DNA from: Pseudomonas mandelii
GTDB lineage: Bacteria; Pseudomonadota; Gammaproteobacteria; Pseudomonadales; Pseudomonadaceae
Reading direction: 5' to 3'
Length of the DNA: 64,000 nucleotides
Assembly: GCF_024138395.1 (NCBI RefSeq)
Contig: NZ_JAMYDU010000002.1
Span: 372,001 to 436,000, forward strand
The translations under genes were made by a program, and so were the position numbers. Of this stretch, positions 7,886-16,191 are shown piece after piece. Below the pieces are notes generated by a model, which did no database searches, had not been told where the DNA came from, and was given only the letters and a program-made list of their open reading frames with translations. How positions within the stretch are numbered: position 1 is the first letter of the stretch; the number at the start of each line of letters is the position of its first letter.

Positions 7886-8629
7886 TCAGTGCAGAATCAC
7901 CGGCGCCGTATCCCGCGGCAGGTTATTGCGCAGCGGGGGCTGCCCCGGCTGCTCATAGCCACCGCCACCGAGCTGTTGGCTCAGTTGCGCAGCCACATCC
8001 TCACCCAGCGCCTTGGACACGTCACGCACCACCCGTGGGCGGTTCAGCGAAATCTTGATATCCCGACCATTCACCAGTTTGGTGTCCTGACCTTCGCCCA
8101 TCGCCGTGAAGGCTGAGGTGATTTCATAGGTCTTGGTGTTGATCAGACTGAAATCCGCCACCAGCGTCAGCCCCAGTACCGCGGAATAGCTGTCGGTGTT
8201 GGCCAGTTCGTTCATGTCGCGGGTGAAGTCGATGTCTGACACGGTGCCGAACAGCACATAATCGGCACCCTTGAAGCTACCGGCCTTGATCCGCTTGATC
8301 ACGTCATACACGTCACCTTTGGACGATGCCGTGTAAGGCGTGCCCTGCACCAGCTGGAACATTCCGGTGCGCAGAATCTCGCCCTTGATGTCGCCGGTGA
8401 ATTTTCGCAGTTCACCTTGTTCGATGTAGCTGCTGGTCGCTTCGATCTCGTTGTAACTCGAAGAGCCGCTGGCGCCGTAATAACTCTGGCTGTGGTTGCT
8501 CTGTGCCGAAACGATGTGGATGTATTGCTCCACGCGCTCCTGGTACGCCAGATCCGTCACCGCGACTTTCGGGGCCGCTTGCACGCTGAACGCGCAAGCC
8601 AGGGCCATCATGCCAATCCATGTGCGCAT
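7886..8629 (-). CDS. CsgG/LpoB-like periplasmic or surface protein
   Basis: A 247-residue protein with a signal peptide cleaved near VQA-AP (residue 18) and no lipobox. The body (VAVTDLAYQERVEQYIH, GADYVLFGTVSDIDF, SLINTKTYEITSAF) has the repeated alpha-beta pattern of the CsgG/HfaB/LpoB superfamily, whose members sit at the outer membrane or act on penicillin-binding proteins. It starts 3 nt after the LpoB stop, so the two are co-translated. The C-terminus is Gly/Pro-rich. The exact role is unknown; likely it works with the other lipoproteins of this cluster. Confidence 0.75.
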   Translation of the reverse strand: MRTWIGMMALACAFSVQAAPKVAVTDLAYQERVEQYIHIVSAQSNHSQSYYGASGSSSYNEIEATSSYIEQGELRKFTGDIKGEILRTGMFQLVQGTPYTASSKGDVYDVIKRIKAGSFKGADYVLFGTVSDIDFTRDMNELANTDSYSAVLGLTLVADFSLINTKTYEITSAFTAMGEGQDTKLVNGRDIKISLNRPRVVRDVSKALGEDVAAQLSQQLGGGGYEQPGQPPLRNNLPRDTAPVILH

Positions 8630-8632
8630 CGA

Positions 8633-9220
8633 TTAACGCTCCGTGGTTTTGCGAATCTCTTTTTCGTCCATCCACTCGGCCAGACCGCTTTCAACGTCGA
8701 TCAACTGCAGGCTGAATTTGTAGAAGACGTCCTTGTAATCGCTGCTGCGCTTGACGATCGAGCTGATCGAGCCTTCGATGCGATACTGGGCAGCGATCAT
8801 GTTACCAGTCTTGGCCACGGTGCTTTTCTTGTACAGGCCGCTCTGGTTTTGCAGCTTGAGCTGGTCAACCTGGCTTTGCATGGCCGTGTTGTCGCTGGCG
8901 AAGCGGGCGACGCCGGTCTTCATCAGTTGAGTCTTGATGCTGGTGGTGATTTCGCGGGTATCGATGTACTCGCTGGTCTTGTTCTTCACGTCGTAAACCT
9001 GAACCACCGGACGGCCTTGCAGGATGCCGGACTGGGCCAGGGAGCGGGTCATGGATTCGGCGATCATTTGCAGGTCGGTGGAACCGAACTCATTGGTGAC
9101 GGTTTCTACGGCCTTGGTGTCGCCATAGCTGATGTTTTTACTGCCCAGGGTCGGCGAAGTGTTGGCGCAACCGCTGGCCAGAAGGGCGATGACGGCGATG
9201 AACGAAAAGCGTGCAAACAT
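8633..9220 (-). CDS. lpoB: LpoB-type penicillin-binding protein activator lipoprotein
   Basis: Outer-membrane lipoprotein of 195 residues. The signal peptide ends in a lipobox with Cys18 (LLASGC). The following body (SDLQMIAESMTRSLAQSGIL, RPVVQVYDVKNKTSEYIDT, AQYRIEGSISSI) is the LpoB fold. In E. coli LpoB spans the periplasm and stimulates PBP1b. In P. aeruginosa PBP1b is activated by an unrelated protein, LpoP, so the target here is uncertain. As in E. coli, a ycfL homologue lies directly upstream, which supports the family call. Confidence 0.82.
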   Translation of the reverse strand: MFARFSFIAVIALLASGCANTSPTLGSKNISYGDTKAVETVTNEFGSTDLQMIAESMTRSLAQSGILQGRPVVQVYDVKNKTSEYIDTREITTSIKTQLMKTGVARFASDNTAMQSQVDQLKLQNQSGLYKKSTVAKTGNMIAAQYRIEGSISSIVKRSSDYKDVFYKFSLQLIDVESGLAEWMDEKEIRKTTER

Positions 9221-9259
9221 GGGAATGCTCTCTAGAACTGAATGAAAAGGGTGTGGTAC

Positions 9260-9631
9260 TTAAGGCGTTTTGATTTCGAGACGGAAATCCACGGCTTTGG
9301 CGGTTGGCGCAATGGCCTGAATGAAACTGGTCTGCTCGCCGTACATCATCTGGCTTTTCCAGGTTTCTTCTTCGGCAACCGGGAAGCCTTCAGGGCCGAG
9401 CCAGGCAAAACGGTAGTAGAAAGTCTTGTTGTTGTAGCTGGTATTACTCAGCTGCGCATTGACCGTCATGAAGCCGTTTTCCCGGGCCACGCGCATGGCG
9501 CCGACCACGATGTTCTTGAGCTTGCCCATGGCCACGACCTTGCTGGCAGCGCTGCCTGGCTCCGGCGGTGGCGGGGTGGCGCAGCCGGCCAGCAAGGCCA
9601 GGGCGACGACAGCGATGAATTTGAAACGCAT
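9260..9631 (-). CDS. ycfL: YcfL family lipoprotein (DUF1425)
   Basis: Lipoprotein of 123 residues with lipobox Cys17 (LLAGCAT), then a Pro-rich linker and a small beta-sandwich-like domain (ARENGFMTVNAQLSN, FYYRFAWLGPEGFPV, WKSQMMYGEQTSFI). YcfL accompanies lpoB in E. coli, and the same pairing is seen here. GGAG lies upstream of the ATG. Function is unknown; the context is envelope assembly or peptidoglycan synthesis control. Confidence 0.82.
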   Translation of the reverse strand: MRFKFIAVVALALLAGCATPPPPEPGSAASKVVAMGKLKNIVVGAMRVARENGFMTVNAQLSNTSYNNKTFYYRFAWLGPEGFPVAEEETWKSQMMYGEQTSFIQAIAPTAKAVDFRLEIKTP

Positions 9632-9647
9632 GCAAAAGACTCCGTTC

Positions 9648-11042
9648 TTAAGGTTGTTTGAGGCTGGCCATGGCGGTCGGGTTGGCGCTCGGGATCAGGT
9701 GCGCAGCCACGCCGCTGGCGAATACTTGATTGCCCACGGCGCGCAGGGTGATGACCTGAAAGCGCTGATCGACGGTGACCTTGACCATCGAGCCGCCCAC
9801 GGCGCTCGGCAGCGTGACGCTGTGTTCGCCTGTCTTCAATCGCAGGCGCACCACCTGAGTGTTGTCCGGCAGCGTGCGCCACGTACGGGTATCGGCGCCT
9901 TCGAGCACAGCTGAAGAGATACCGACTGCAAGGCCCGCCAGCGGGTTGGTTTCGTTGATTTGCTTTTGTGCCACGCCACGGGTGATCGCCCGCACGGTGG
10001 TGCGCAAGATGATGCCCGGCATGTCGTCACGCAAAGCGCGGCGGGACATGGCAGTGGTGCTGTTGAGTTGCGTCAGGTTCAGTTGCTGACCGTCCACGCC
10101 GATCTGGGCGAAGGTGGCGGTGGAGGTATCCGGTTTGATGATCGGGAACGACAGCGGCGTGATCACCACGTTGTTGCTGATCGGCAATGGCAGCGGAATG
10201 CGGATCGAATCGCGGGACGGCGCCAGACCGCTTTGCACCACGATCAGGATGTCGCTGTTCTCGTCCTTGGCGGGTTTGTCGAGGTTCACCAGCGCCTGTT
10301 CCAGCAACGGTGTGTTCGGACGCAGTTCGGCGGCTTTGCGATAACCCGGCGCCGCCAGATCTTTCTCGCCCAGGGCTTCATAGACGAAGCCGGCCAGGTA
10401 ATGGCTGAACGCACTCTGGTAGCTGTTTTTCAGGCCGACCACTTCCGGCGCGTCGAGGCTGGCCACCGGATAACCCTGAAGATCCTTGTACTGGGTTTTG
10501 ACGCCTTCCTTCTCGGCTTGCTCTTCGCTCTTGAGGTATTCCTTGTCACGCAGCTCGGCAATCACCGCTTCACGCTCGTGCGTCTTCTTGATCGCGGTAC
10601 GCGCGCCGTCGAAATCGTTCACCGCCAGCAGGTTGAGGGCCATCTGCGTGGTCAGCATGACTTTTTCGTAGTCGTAGCCTTCGTAGCGACGAACCTTGTC
10701 GTTGACCAGGAAGCTGCCGAACTGAGCCAGGTATTTGTCGGTGTCGAGTTTGACCGCGTCTTCCCACTTGCCCACCACCTGATCGGCGCTGGTCCAGGCG
10801 TTCTGGCTGCCGGACAAGTCGCCCTTGGCGCGCAGCAGTTCGCCTTTCTCGAAGTAATAGAGCAGGTCTTTGTCTTTGCTGGTGTTGTTCTTTTCCAGCA
10901 GGGTCAATGCGGCGTCGACGTTGCCGGCAGCCAGTTGCTGGTTGGTTTGTGCAAGTTCCGAATCGTAGTTACGAAAGGCCGAGCAGCCGGAAAGCAACGT
11001 GACAGCGCTGAGCGCGATCATGGTGTGGGCGCGGAATGCCAT
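9648..11042 (-). CDS. COG3014 family lipoprotein, copy B
   Basis: A 464-residue predicted outer-membrane lipoprotein with lipobox Cys20 (LLSGCSAF). The N-terminal half is helical and TPR-like (LAAGNVDAALTLLEKNN, LYYFEKGELLRAKGDL, KVMLTTQMALNLLAVNDFDGA). The C-terminal half is beta-rich (SDILIVVQSGLAPSRDSI, NTQVVRLRLKTGEHSVTLP). It is a paralogue of the 466-residue protein encoded at 11249-12649, sharing whole blocks such as RRYEGYDYEKVMLTTQMALN. The ycfL gene starts 16 nt after its stop, so it leads the ycfL-lpoB-CsgG-like set. No biochemical role is known to me. Confidence 0.8.
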   Translation of the reverse strand: MAFRAHTMIALSAVTLLSGCSAFRNYDSELAQTNQQLAAGNVDAALTLLEKNNTSKDKDLLYYFEKGELLRAKGDLSGSQNAWTSADQVVGKWEDAVKLDTDKYLAQFGSFLVNDKVRRYEGYDYEKVMLTTQMALNLLAVNDFDGARTAIKKTHEREAVIAELRDKEYLKSEEQAEKEGVKTQYKDLQGYPVASLDAPEVVGLKNSYQSAFSHYLAGFVYEALGEKDLAAPGYRKAAELRPNTPLLEQALVNLDKPAKDENSDILIVVQSGLAPSRDSIRIPLPLPISNNVVITPLSFPIIKPDTSTATFAQIGVDGQQLNLTQLNSTTAMSRRALRDDMPGIILRTTVRAITRGVAQKQINETNPLAGLAVGISSAVLEGADTRTWRTLPDNTQVVRLRLKTGEHSVTLPSAVGGSMVKVTVDQRFQVITLRAVGNQVFASGVAAHLIPSANPTAMASLKQP

Positions 11043-11248
11043 AAGGGGTACGTCTTCCCTGAATATAAGCAGCCGCGTGCTGGTCGGGCTGTTGGGACCT
11101 ATCGACAGGGAGACTGGCGTCCTGCCAATTCCTCATAAAAAGAGGAGCTTAAATGCCGTATCGCAATAACGACGGCGCGGCATTATAAACAGGGATGCTG
11201 GCCATGTAATGGCTTTTTAATTACATGCTTTCACAAATGTGCCATTAC

Positions 11249-12649
11249 TTATTTCAGACCGGATACCACACTGCTTTTAGGTGCAGAGGAAGGTTCGAAA
11301 GCCACCCCGTTGCTGTAAATCCGCCCGCCTAGCGCTCGCAGGCCTATGACCTGATGGTTCTGCTCAATGCGGATTTTCAGCGGCGCGACGCCGGGCGCGT
11401 TGGGCAGGCTGATCAGGTGCTCACCTTTTTTCAGGCGCAAGCGCGCCACCAGGGTGATGTTGGGCAAGGTGCGCCAGGTTCGGGTGTCCGCGTGCTCGAA
11501 GCCATCATGCTTCGTCACGTAAGAGGCTTTGCTCGGGTCGCGTCGGTTGTCTGTGCCCTGGACAGAAGCGGCCAGGTAGGCGCGATACGCGGTGCGTTGA
11601 ATGATGCCTGGCATATCGTCGCGCAAGGTGCGCAGCGACATGTCGGTGATGCTGTTGACGGGTATCAGTTGCTGTTTGCGACCGTCGATAGTCATCTGCG
11701 TGAACGCTGGGGTTGACGTGTCGGGAACCATCACCGGAAACGACACGTTGGCGACGATCACCTGATTGTCTTCCAGGCGCACCGGATAGGGGACACGAAC
11801 CGAACTGCGCGCCGGCGCCAAGCCGCTTTGCACGATGATCAGCACATCGCTTTCATTTGCTTTGGCTTTGGGTTTGTCGAGTTCGCGCAATGCGTGTTCG
11901 AAGAAGGGCAGGTCGGGTCGCAACTCGATGGCCTGGCGATAACCCGGGGCGGCAAGATCACGCTCACCCAGCGCCTCATAGGTAAACCCGGCCAGGTAGT
12001 GACTGAACGCACTCTGATAGCCGTTTTTAAGCGCGATCACGGCAGGCGCATCAAGGGTCATCACGGGGTAGCCCTGAAGATCCTTGTAGTGCACGCGAAC
12101 GCCCTGAGCATTGGCTTCTTCTTCGATTCGCTCGTATTCCTTTTCCCGCTGGCGGGCGATCAGTGCTTCACGTTCGTGGGTTTTCTTGATGTCGGCGCGG
12201 GCACCGTCGAAGTCATTCACGGCCAACTGGTTCAGGGCCATCTGCGTGGTCAGCATGACTTTTTCGTAGTCGTAGCCATCGTAGCGACGCAGTTTGTCGT
12301 TGATGATGCTGCCCCAGTGATTGCCCAGCGCGGACAAAAGCTGTGTGCCGGTAGACTCGACGGTGTCCTGGCGCTGGATCACCATTTGCTCCGCGCTGCG
12401 CCAGGCAACCTGGCTCTGCGGCAACGCACCAGCGGCACTCAGGACTGCACCTTTTTCGAAGTAGTAGAGCAGATCCCGTTCTTCTGACGGGTTGTGCAGT
12501 TCCAGCAGTTGGAGAGCACCCTGCGGATTTCCCGCTTTCAACTGGGTGGTTGTTTGCTCCAGTTCCAGGTCGTAGTCGCGGTAGGCGGCGCAACCGATCA
12601 GTTGCAGGGCGAGGCTTAACAGCAGCGAGAAAAACAGATGTGAACGCAT
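11249..12649 (-). CDS. COG3014 family lipoprotein, copy A
   Basis: A 466-residue lipoprotein with lipobox Cys20 (LQLIGCAAY), paralogous to the gene at 9648-11042 along its full length: same TPR-like N-half (LKAGNPQGALQLLELHN, YYFEKGAVLSAAGALP) and same beta-rich C-half. It has one extra stretch near residue 370 (VQGTDNRRDPSKASYV). GGAAGAAATC precedes the ATG. A 206-nt gap separates it from copy B, so copy B may have its own promoter. It is divergent from the cytochrome c-FTR1 gene. Copy number two suggests hetero-oligomers or specialised copies, which is inference. Confidence 0.78.
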   Translation of the reverse strand: MRSHLFFSLLLSLALQLIGCAAYRDYDLELEQTTTQLKAGNPQGALQLLELHNPSEERDLLYYFEKGAVLSAAGALPQSQVAWRSAEQMVIQRQDTVESTGTQLLSALGNHWGSIINDKLRRYDGYDYEKVMLTTQMALNQLAVNDFDGARADIKKTHEREALIARQREKEYERIEEEANAQGVRVHYKDLQGYPVMTLDAPAVIALKNGYQSAFSHYLAGFTYEALGERDLAAPGYRQAIELRPDLPFFEHALRELDKPKAKANESDVLIIVQSGLAPARSSVRVPYPVRLEDNQVIVANVSFPVMVPDTSTPAFTQMTIDGRKQQLIPVNSITDMSLRTLRDDMPGIIQRTAYRAYLAASVQGTDNRRDPSKASYVTKHDGFEHADTRTWRTLPNITLVARLRLKKGEHLISLPNAPGVAPLKIRIEQNHQVIGLRALGGRIYSNGVAFEPSSAPKSSVVSGLK

Positions 12650-12802
12650 GGACGATGATTTCTTCCCTGAACTGAGCCGCTGGAGGGTGGCAATTGGCCG
12701 CTAAATGTACACGCCGTTGTGCAGGAAATACCAACAAAGCTTGAGTGAAACTCATTCAGAGTGAACAATGTGTTACTTCGTATTTCCATTTGAGATTTAT
12801 TC

Positions 12803-14701
12803 ATGACTGCCTCCTCTCGTTTTCTGGCGTGGCTCGTGCTGCCGATGATCGCGTTCTGCAGCTTCAATGCGCTGGCCGAAACCGCGGAAGGTGCGCCCAA
12901 GGCCCTGCATTTGCTCGATTACATCGGCGCCGATTACCCAGCGACGGTGGAGGCGGGCAAAGTCATCGATGAGTCCGAATACCGCGAACAGCAGGAATTC
13001 CTCAAGGTGCTGCAAGGTTTGATCGCCGATTTGCCGGCCAAACCCGAGCGCGCAGAACTGGAGCAGGGCGTCAGCAAACTTGGCGCTGCGATTGCCGCTC
13101 GCAAGGATGGCGCGGATGTTGCCCGTCAGGCGCGGCAGCTGGGGGCAAAACTGGCGGTGACCTATGAGGTCAGTCAGGCTCCGGTCATTACCCCGGACCC
13201 GACTCGCGGCGCGCCGCTGTTTGCCCAGCAATGCTCGGTGTGCCATGGCGATGCGGGCGCTGGTGATGGGCCGGCAGGTGTCGGCATGACGCCACCGCCG
13301 GCCAACCTGCGCGATGCCGTGCGACTGGACCGCTTGAGCCTCTACGCGATCTACAACACGCTGGGCATGGGCGTTGAAGGCACCGACATGCCGGCCTTCG
13401 CCGATCAACTCGATGATCGCCAGCGTTGGGACCTGGCGACCTATATCGCCAGCTTCAGCGCCGATCCGGCCACGGCAAAATCCGGGAAAACCTACAACAT
13501 CGCCGATCTGGCACGTCAGACGCCAGCCGAAGTGCAGGCCGCCGAAGGTCCGCAAGCAGCCGCGATCTTCCGCGCGCAACGGGCGCAACCGCCGCAGGTC
13601 CAGCGTGGCCCGGGGCAGTTGCTTGATTACACGGCCGCAACGTTGGACAAGAGCATCGCCGCCTACCGCGCCGGCGATCACGATCAGGCCTACGACCTGT
13701 CGGTGGCTGCGTACCTGGAAGGCTTCGAGCTGGTCGAAAGCTCTCTGGACAACGTCGACGCCAACGTGCGCAAAGACACCGAGAAGTCCCTGATGGCTTA
13801 CCGTCAGTCGTTGCAGGACGGCTTGCCGGTGGCCCAGGCCGAGCAGCGTCTGGAGGCGGCCAAGATCAAGTTGAAAGAATCCGCGGGCCTGCTCGGCAGT
13901 GATGGCTTGAGCTGGTCGCTGAGCTACATTTCCGGTCTGTTGATTCTGTTGCGAGAAGGCCTGGAAGCGATTCTGGTGCTCGCGGCGATCCTCGCGTTCC
14001 TGCGCAATACCGGTCAGCAATCGGCGGTGCGTAGCGTTAACGTTGGTTGGGGACTTGCGCTGCTGGCCGGGCTGGCGACCTGGGCGGTGGCGGCGTATGT
14101 GATCGACGTCAGCGGTGCCCAGCGTGAACTGCTGGAAGGCGCGACGGCGTTGTTTGCCAGTGTCATGGTGCTCTGGCTTGGTGTGTGGATGCACGACCGT
14201 CGCCACGCAGCGGCTTGGCAGGATTACATCAAGAGCAGCCTGGTGAGCGGGGGCGGGCGTTTCGGCTTTGCGATCCTGGCGTTCTTCTCGGTGTATCGCG
14301 AGCTATTCGAAGTGATCCTGTTTTACGAAACCCTGTGGTTGCAGGCCGGGCCGGCAGGACACAACGCCGTAATGGCGGGCGGAGCGACGGCGCTGGTATT
14401 GCTGATCGGTCTGGCTTGGGTAATTTTGCGCGGTTCGGCGAAACTGCCGCTGGCGTTGTTCTTCGGCATCAATGCCGGGCTGTTGTGCGCGTTGTCGGTG
14501 GTGTTTGCCGGCCATGGTGTGAAGGCGTTGCAGGAAGCCGGGATCTTCGGCACGCGGCCGGTGCCGTTCTTTGACTTCGACTGGCTGGGGATCCACGCTG
14601 ATGCCTATTCGCTGAGTGCTCAGGCTGTGGCGATCATTGCAATCATCTTGCTGTACAGCCGAAGCCGGATGGCCGAGAAGCGTAGGGTGCAGGTTTCTTA
14701 A
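12803..14701 (+). CDS. Cytochrome c-FTR1 fusion iron permease
   Basis: A 632-residue protein for iron uptake across the inner membrane. After a signal peptide (cleaved near FNALAE), the periplasmic part contains a c-type haem motif CSVCH (Cys144-His148) with a likely axial Met in GTDMPAF. The C-terminal half is an FTR1-type permease with RExxE iron-binding motifs REGLE (384-388) and RELFE (499-503) in membrane helices. FTR1 permeases normally couple iron oxidation by a partner oxidase to import; here a cytochrome domain is fused instead, as in the cytochrome c/FTR1 family of proteobacteria. Single gene, divergent from the envelope cluster. Confidence 0.88.
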   Translation: MTASSRFLAWLVLPMIAFCSFNALAETAEGAPKALHLLDYIGADYPATVEAGKVIDESEYREQQEFLKVLQGLIADLPAKPERAELEQGVSKLGAAIAARKDGADVARQARQLGAKLAVTYEVSQAPVITPDPTRGAPLFAQQCSVCHGDAGAGDGPAGVGMTPPPANLRDAVRLDRLSLYAIYNTLGMGVEGTDMPAFADQLDDRQRWDLATYIASFSADPATAKSGKTYNIADLARQTPAEVQAAEGPQAAAIFRAQRAQPPQVQRGPGQLLDYTAATLDKSIAAYRAGDHDQAYDLSVAAYLEGFELVESSLDNVDANVRKDTEKSLMAYRQSLQDGLPVAQAEQRLEAAKIKLKESAGLLGSDGLSWSLSYISGLLILLREGLEAILVLAAILAFLRNTGQQSAVRSVNVGWGLALLAGLATWAVAAYVIDVSGAQRELLEGATALFASVMVLWLGVWMHDRRHAAAWQDYIKSSLVSGGGRFGFAILAFFSVYRELFEVILFYETLWLQAGPAGHNAVMAGGATALVLLIGLAWVILRGSAKLPLALFFGINAGLLCALSVVFAGHGVKALQEAGIFGTRPVPFFDFDWLGIHADAYSLSAQAVAIIAIILLYSRSRMAEKRRVQVS

Positions 14702-14722
14702 AAGGCATTCGCTTCGCTCATG

Positions 14723-14808
14723 TTCGCGGGCAAGCCTCGCTCCTACAGGATTCGCGGGCCAGTTGGGTCGCGTATAACCTGTTGAAGCGAGGCTTGCCCG
14801 CGAAGCTT
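14723..14808. repeat. REP doublet
   Basis: TTCGCGGGCAAGCCTCGCTC and its inverse GCGAGGCTTGCCCGCGAAG, about 45 nt apart. It sits between the iron permease and yaiI. Confidence 0.9.
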
Positions 14809-14827
14809 TTTAGAAGAGGGAAACACT

Positions 14828-15283
14828 ATGCGCGTGTGGATCGATGCCGACGCTTGCCCGCGGGCAGCCAAGGATCTGGTGGTGAAGTTCGCCCTCAAGC
14901 GCCAGTTCGAAGTGGTGCTGGTGGCCGGTCAGCCGCAGATCAAACCGGGCCTCGCCCTGGTGAAGCTGATCGTGGTGCCCAGCGGCCCGGATGCCGCCGA
15001 CGATTACCTGGTGGAACACGCGGTGCCAGGTGAACTGGTGATTTGCAGCGATGTGCCGCTGGCGGACCGGCTGGTGAAGAAGGGCGTTGCGGCATTGGAT
15101 CCACGGGGCAAGGAGTTCGATGCGCAGAACATGGGCGATCGACTGGCGGTGCGTAACCTGTTCACCGATCTGCGTGAGCAGGGGCAGATGAGTGGTGGAC
15201 CGGCACCGTTTGGCGATCGTGAGAAGCAGGCGTTCGCCAATGCGCTGGACCGGATACTTACGCGGTTGTCGCGCAAGTCTTAA
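14828..15283 (+). CDS. yaiI: YaiI/YqxD family protein (DUF188)
   Basis: A 151-residue cytosolic protein of the YaiI/YqxD (UPF0178) family, which has a PIN-like nuclease fold. Family signature is visible at the N-terminus (MRVWIDADACPRAAKDL, acidic residues Asp5 and Asp7), then VICSDVPLADRLVKKG and KGVAALDPRGKEFD, RNLFTDLREQG. The length is typical. GAGGGAAA precedes the ATG. Function is unproven. It stands alone between a REP doublet and an intergenic repeat. Confidence 0.9.
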   Translation: MRVWIDADACPRAAKDLVVKFALKRQFEVVLVAGQPQIKPGLALVKLIVVPSGPDAADDYLVEHAVPGELVICSDVPLADRLVKKGVAALDPRGKEFDAQNMGDRLAVRNLFTDLREQGQMSGGPAPFGDREKQAFANALDRILTRLSRKS

Positions 15284-15298
15284 GCAAGACGGTAATGA

Positions 15299-15407
15299 TC
15301 GTTCCCACGCTCTGCGTTGGAATGCCTCAATGGACGCTCTGCGTCCGCTTTGGGACGCAGAGCGTCCCGGGGCTGCATTCCCACGCGGAGCGGGGGAACG
15401 ATCAGGT
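15299..15407. repeat. Intergenic repeat, CGTTCCCACGCTCTGCGTGGG family
   Basis: A close copy of the family at 7755-7862: CGTTCCCACGCTCTGCGTTGG at the start and an inverted GGGGGAACGATC at the end. It lies between the convergent yaiI and elbB and may serve as a hairpin end for both. Confidence 0.88.
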
Positions 15408-15408
15408 C

Positions 15409-16077
15409 TCAGGCATCGTTTTCGTGGGTCAGTTCCAGCACCCGGTCGACCAGTTTGTTGATGCCGGAAGCAGCCTCGCTGATCGATTGCGCCAGCATAT
15501 ACGCCGGAGTGCTCACCAGTTTGCGCGCCTTGTCTTCGACGATATCGGTCACCGCGCACTCGGCATGGGTGGCGCCCATCTTGTTCATCGCGGCGGCGGT
15601 ATCGGCATCGTTGCCGATGGTGCAGGTCACACCCGGGCCGTAGATTTTTGCGGCCAGGGCCGGCGAAATGCAGATCAACCCCACTGGCTTACCGGCCTCG
15701 GCGAACGCTTCGGTCAGCGCCAGGACGTCAGGCTGAACGCTGCATCCGGCGCCTTCGACGGCAAAGTTCGACAGGTTCTTGGCCGACCCGAATCCGCCAG
15801 GAACGATCAGCGCATCGAAGTCTTCGACGCTGGCTTCACGGATATCCTTGATATTGCCCCGGGCGATCCGCGCCGATTCCACCAGCACGTTGCGCGCCTC
15901 GGGCATTTCTTCGCCGGTCAGATGGTTGATCACGTGCAAGTGCGCGATATTGGGTGCGAAACACTGCACCTGGGCACCGCGCTGGTCCAGCCGCAGCAGG
16001 GTGATCACGCTTTCGTGGATCTCCGCGCCGTCGTATACGCCGCAGCCGGAAAGGATCACTGCAATTTTTTTGCTCAT
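15409..16077 (-). CDS. elbB: Glyoxalase ElbB (isoprenoid biosynthesis protein)
   Basis: A 222-residue cytosolic protein of the DJ-1/PfpI superfamily. It begins KKIAVILSGCGVYDGAEIHES and holds the conserved acidic/Cys motifs (FDALIVPGGFGSAKNL, nucleophile-elbow region ICISPALAAKIYG). E. coli ElbB has glyoxalase III activity and was named for an isoprenoid link; the physiological role is unclear. The start ATG follows GGAGAAAAG. It is divergent from the sterol-desaturase-family gene with a 114-nt gap. The opposite-strand long frame over this gene is a shadow. Confidence 0.92.
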   Translation of the reverse strand: MSKKIAVILSGCGVYDGAEIHESVITLLRLDQRGAQVQCFAPNIAHLHVINHLTGEEMPEARNVLVESARIARGNIKDIREASVEDFDALIVPGGFGSAKNLSNFAVEGAGCSVQPDVLALTEAFAEAGKPVGLICISPALAAKIYGPGVTCTIGNDADTAAAMNKMGATHAECAVTDIVEDKARKLVSTPAYMLAQSISEAASGINKLVDRVLELTHENDA

Positions 16078-16191
16078 GGGCTTTTCTCCAGATTCATGGC
16101 GTTAAATGTCCACTAATTTGTCACTCGTTGCCATAGGGTTAGTTCGCGGCTACACCTAATCTCTGCTGAACAATTCTGATCAGGGCGCGTC

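Noticed and set aside
9960..11138. 392-aa plus-strand frame over the COG3014 copy B gene
   Set aside because: Antisense to a lipoprotein gene with paralogue support; composition shadow.
12741..12756. Fur box before the cytochrome c-FTR1 gene
   Set aside because: TGAGT-GAA-ACTCA is a short palindrome but matches the Fur consensus poorly.
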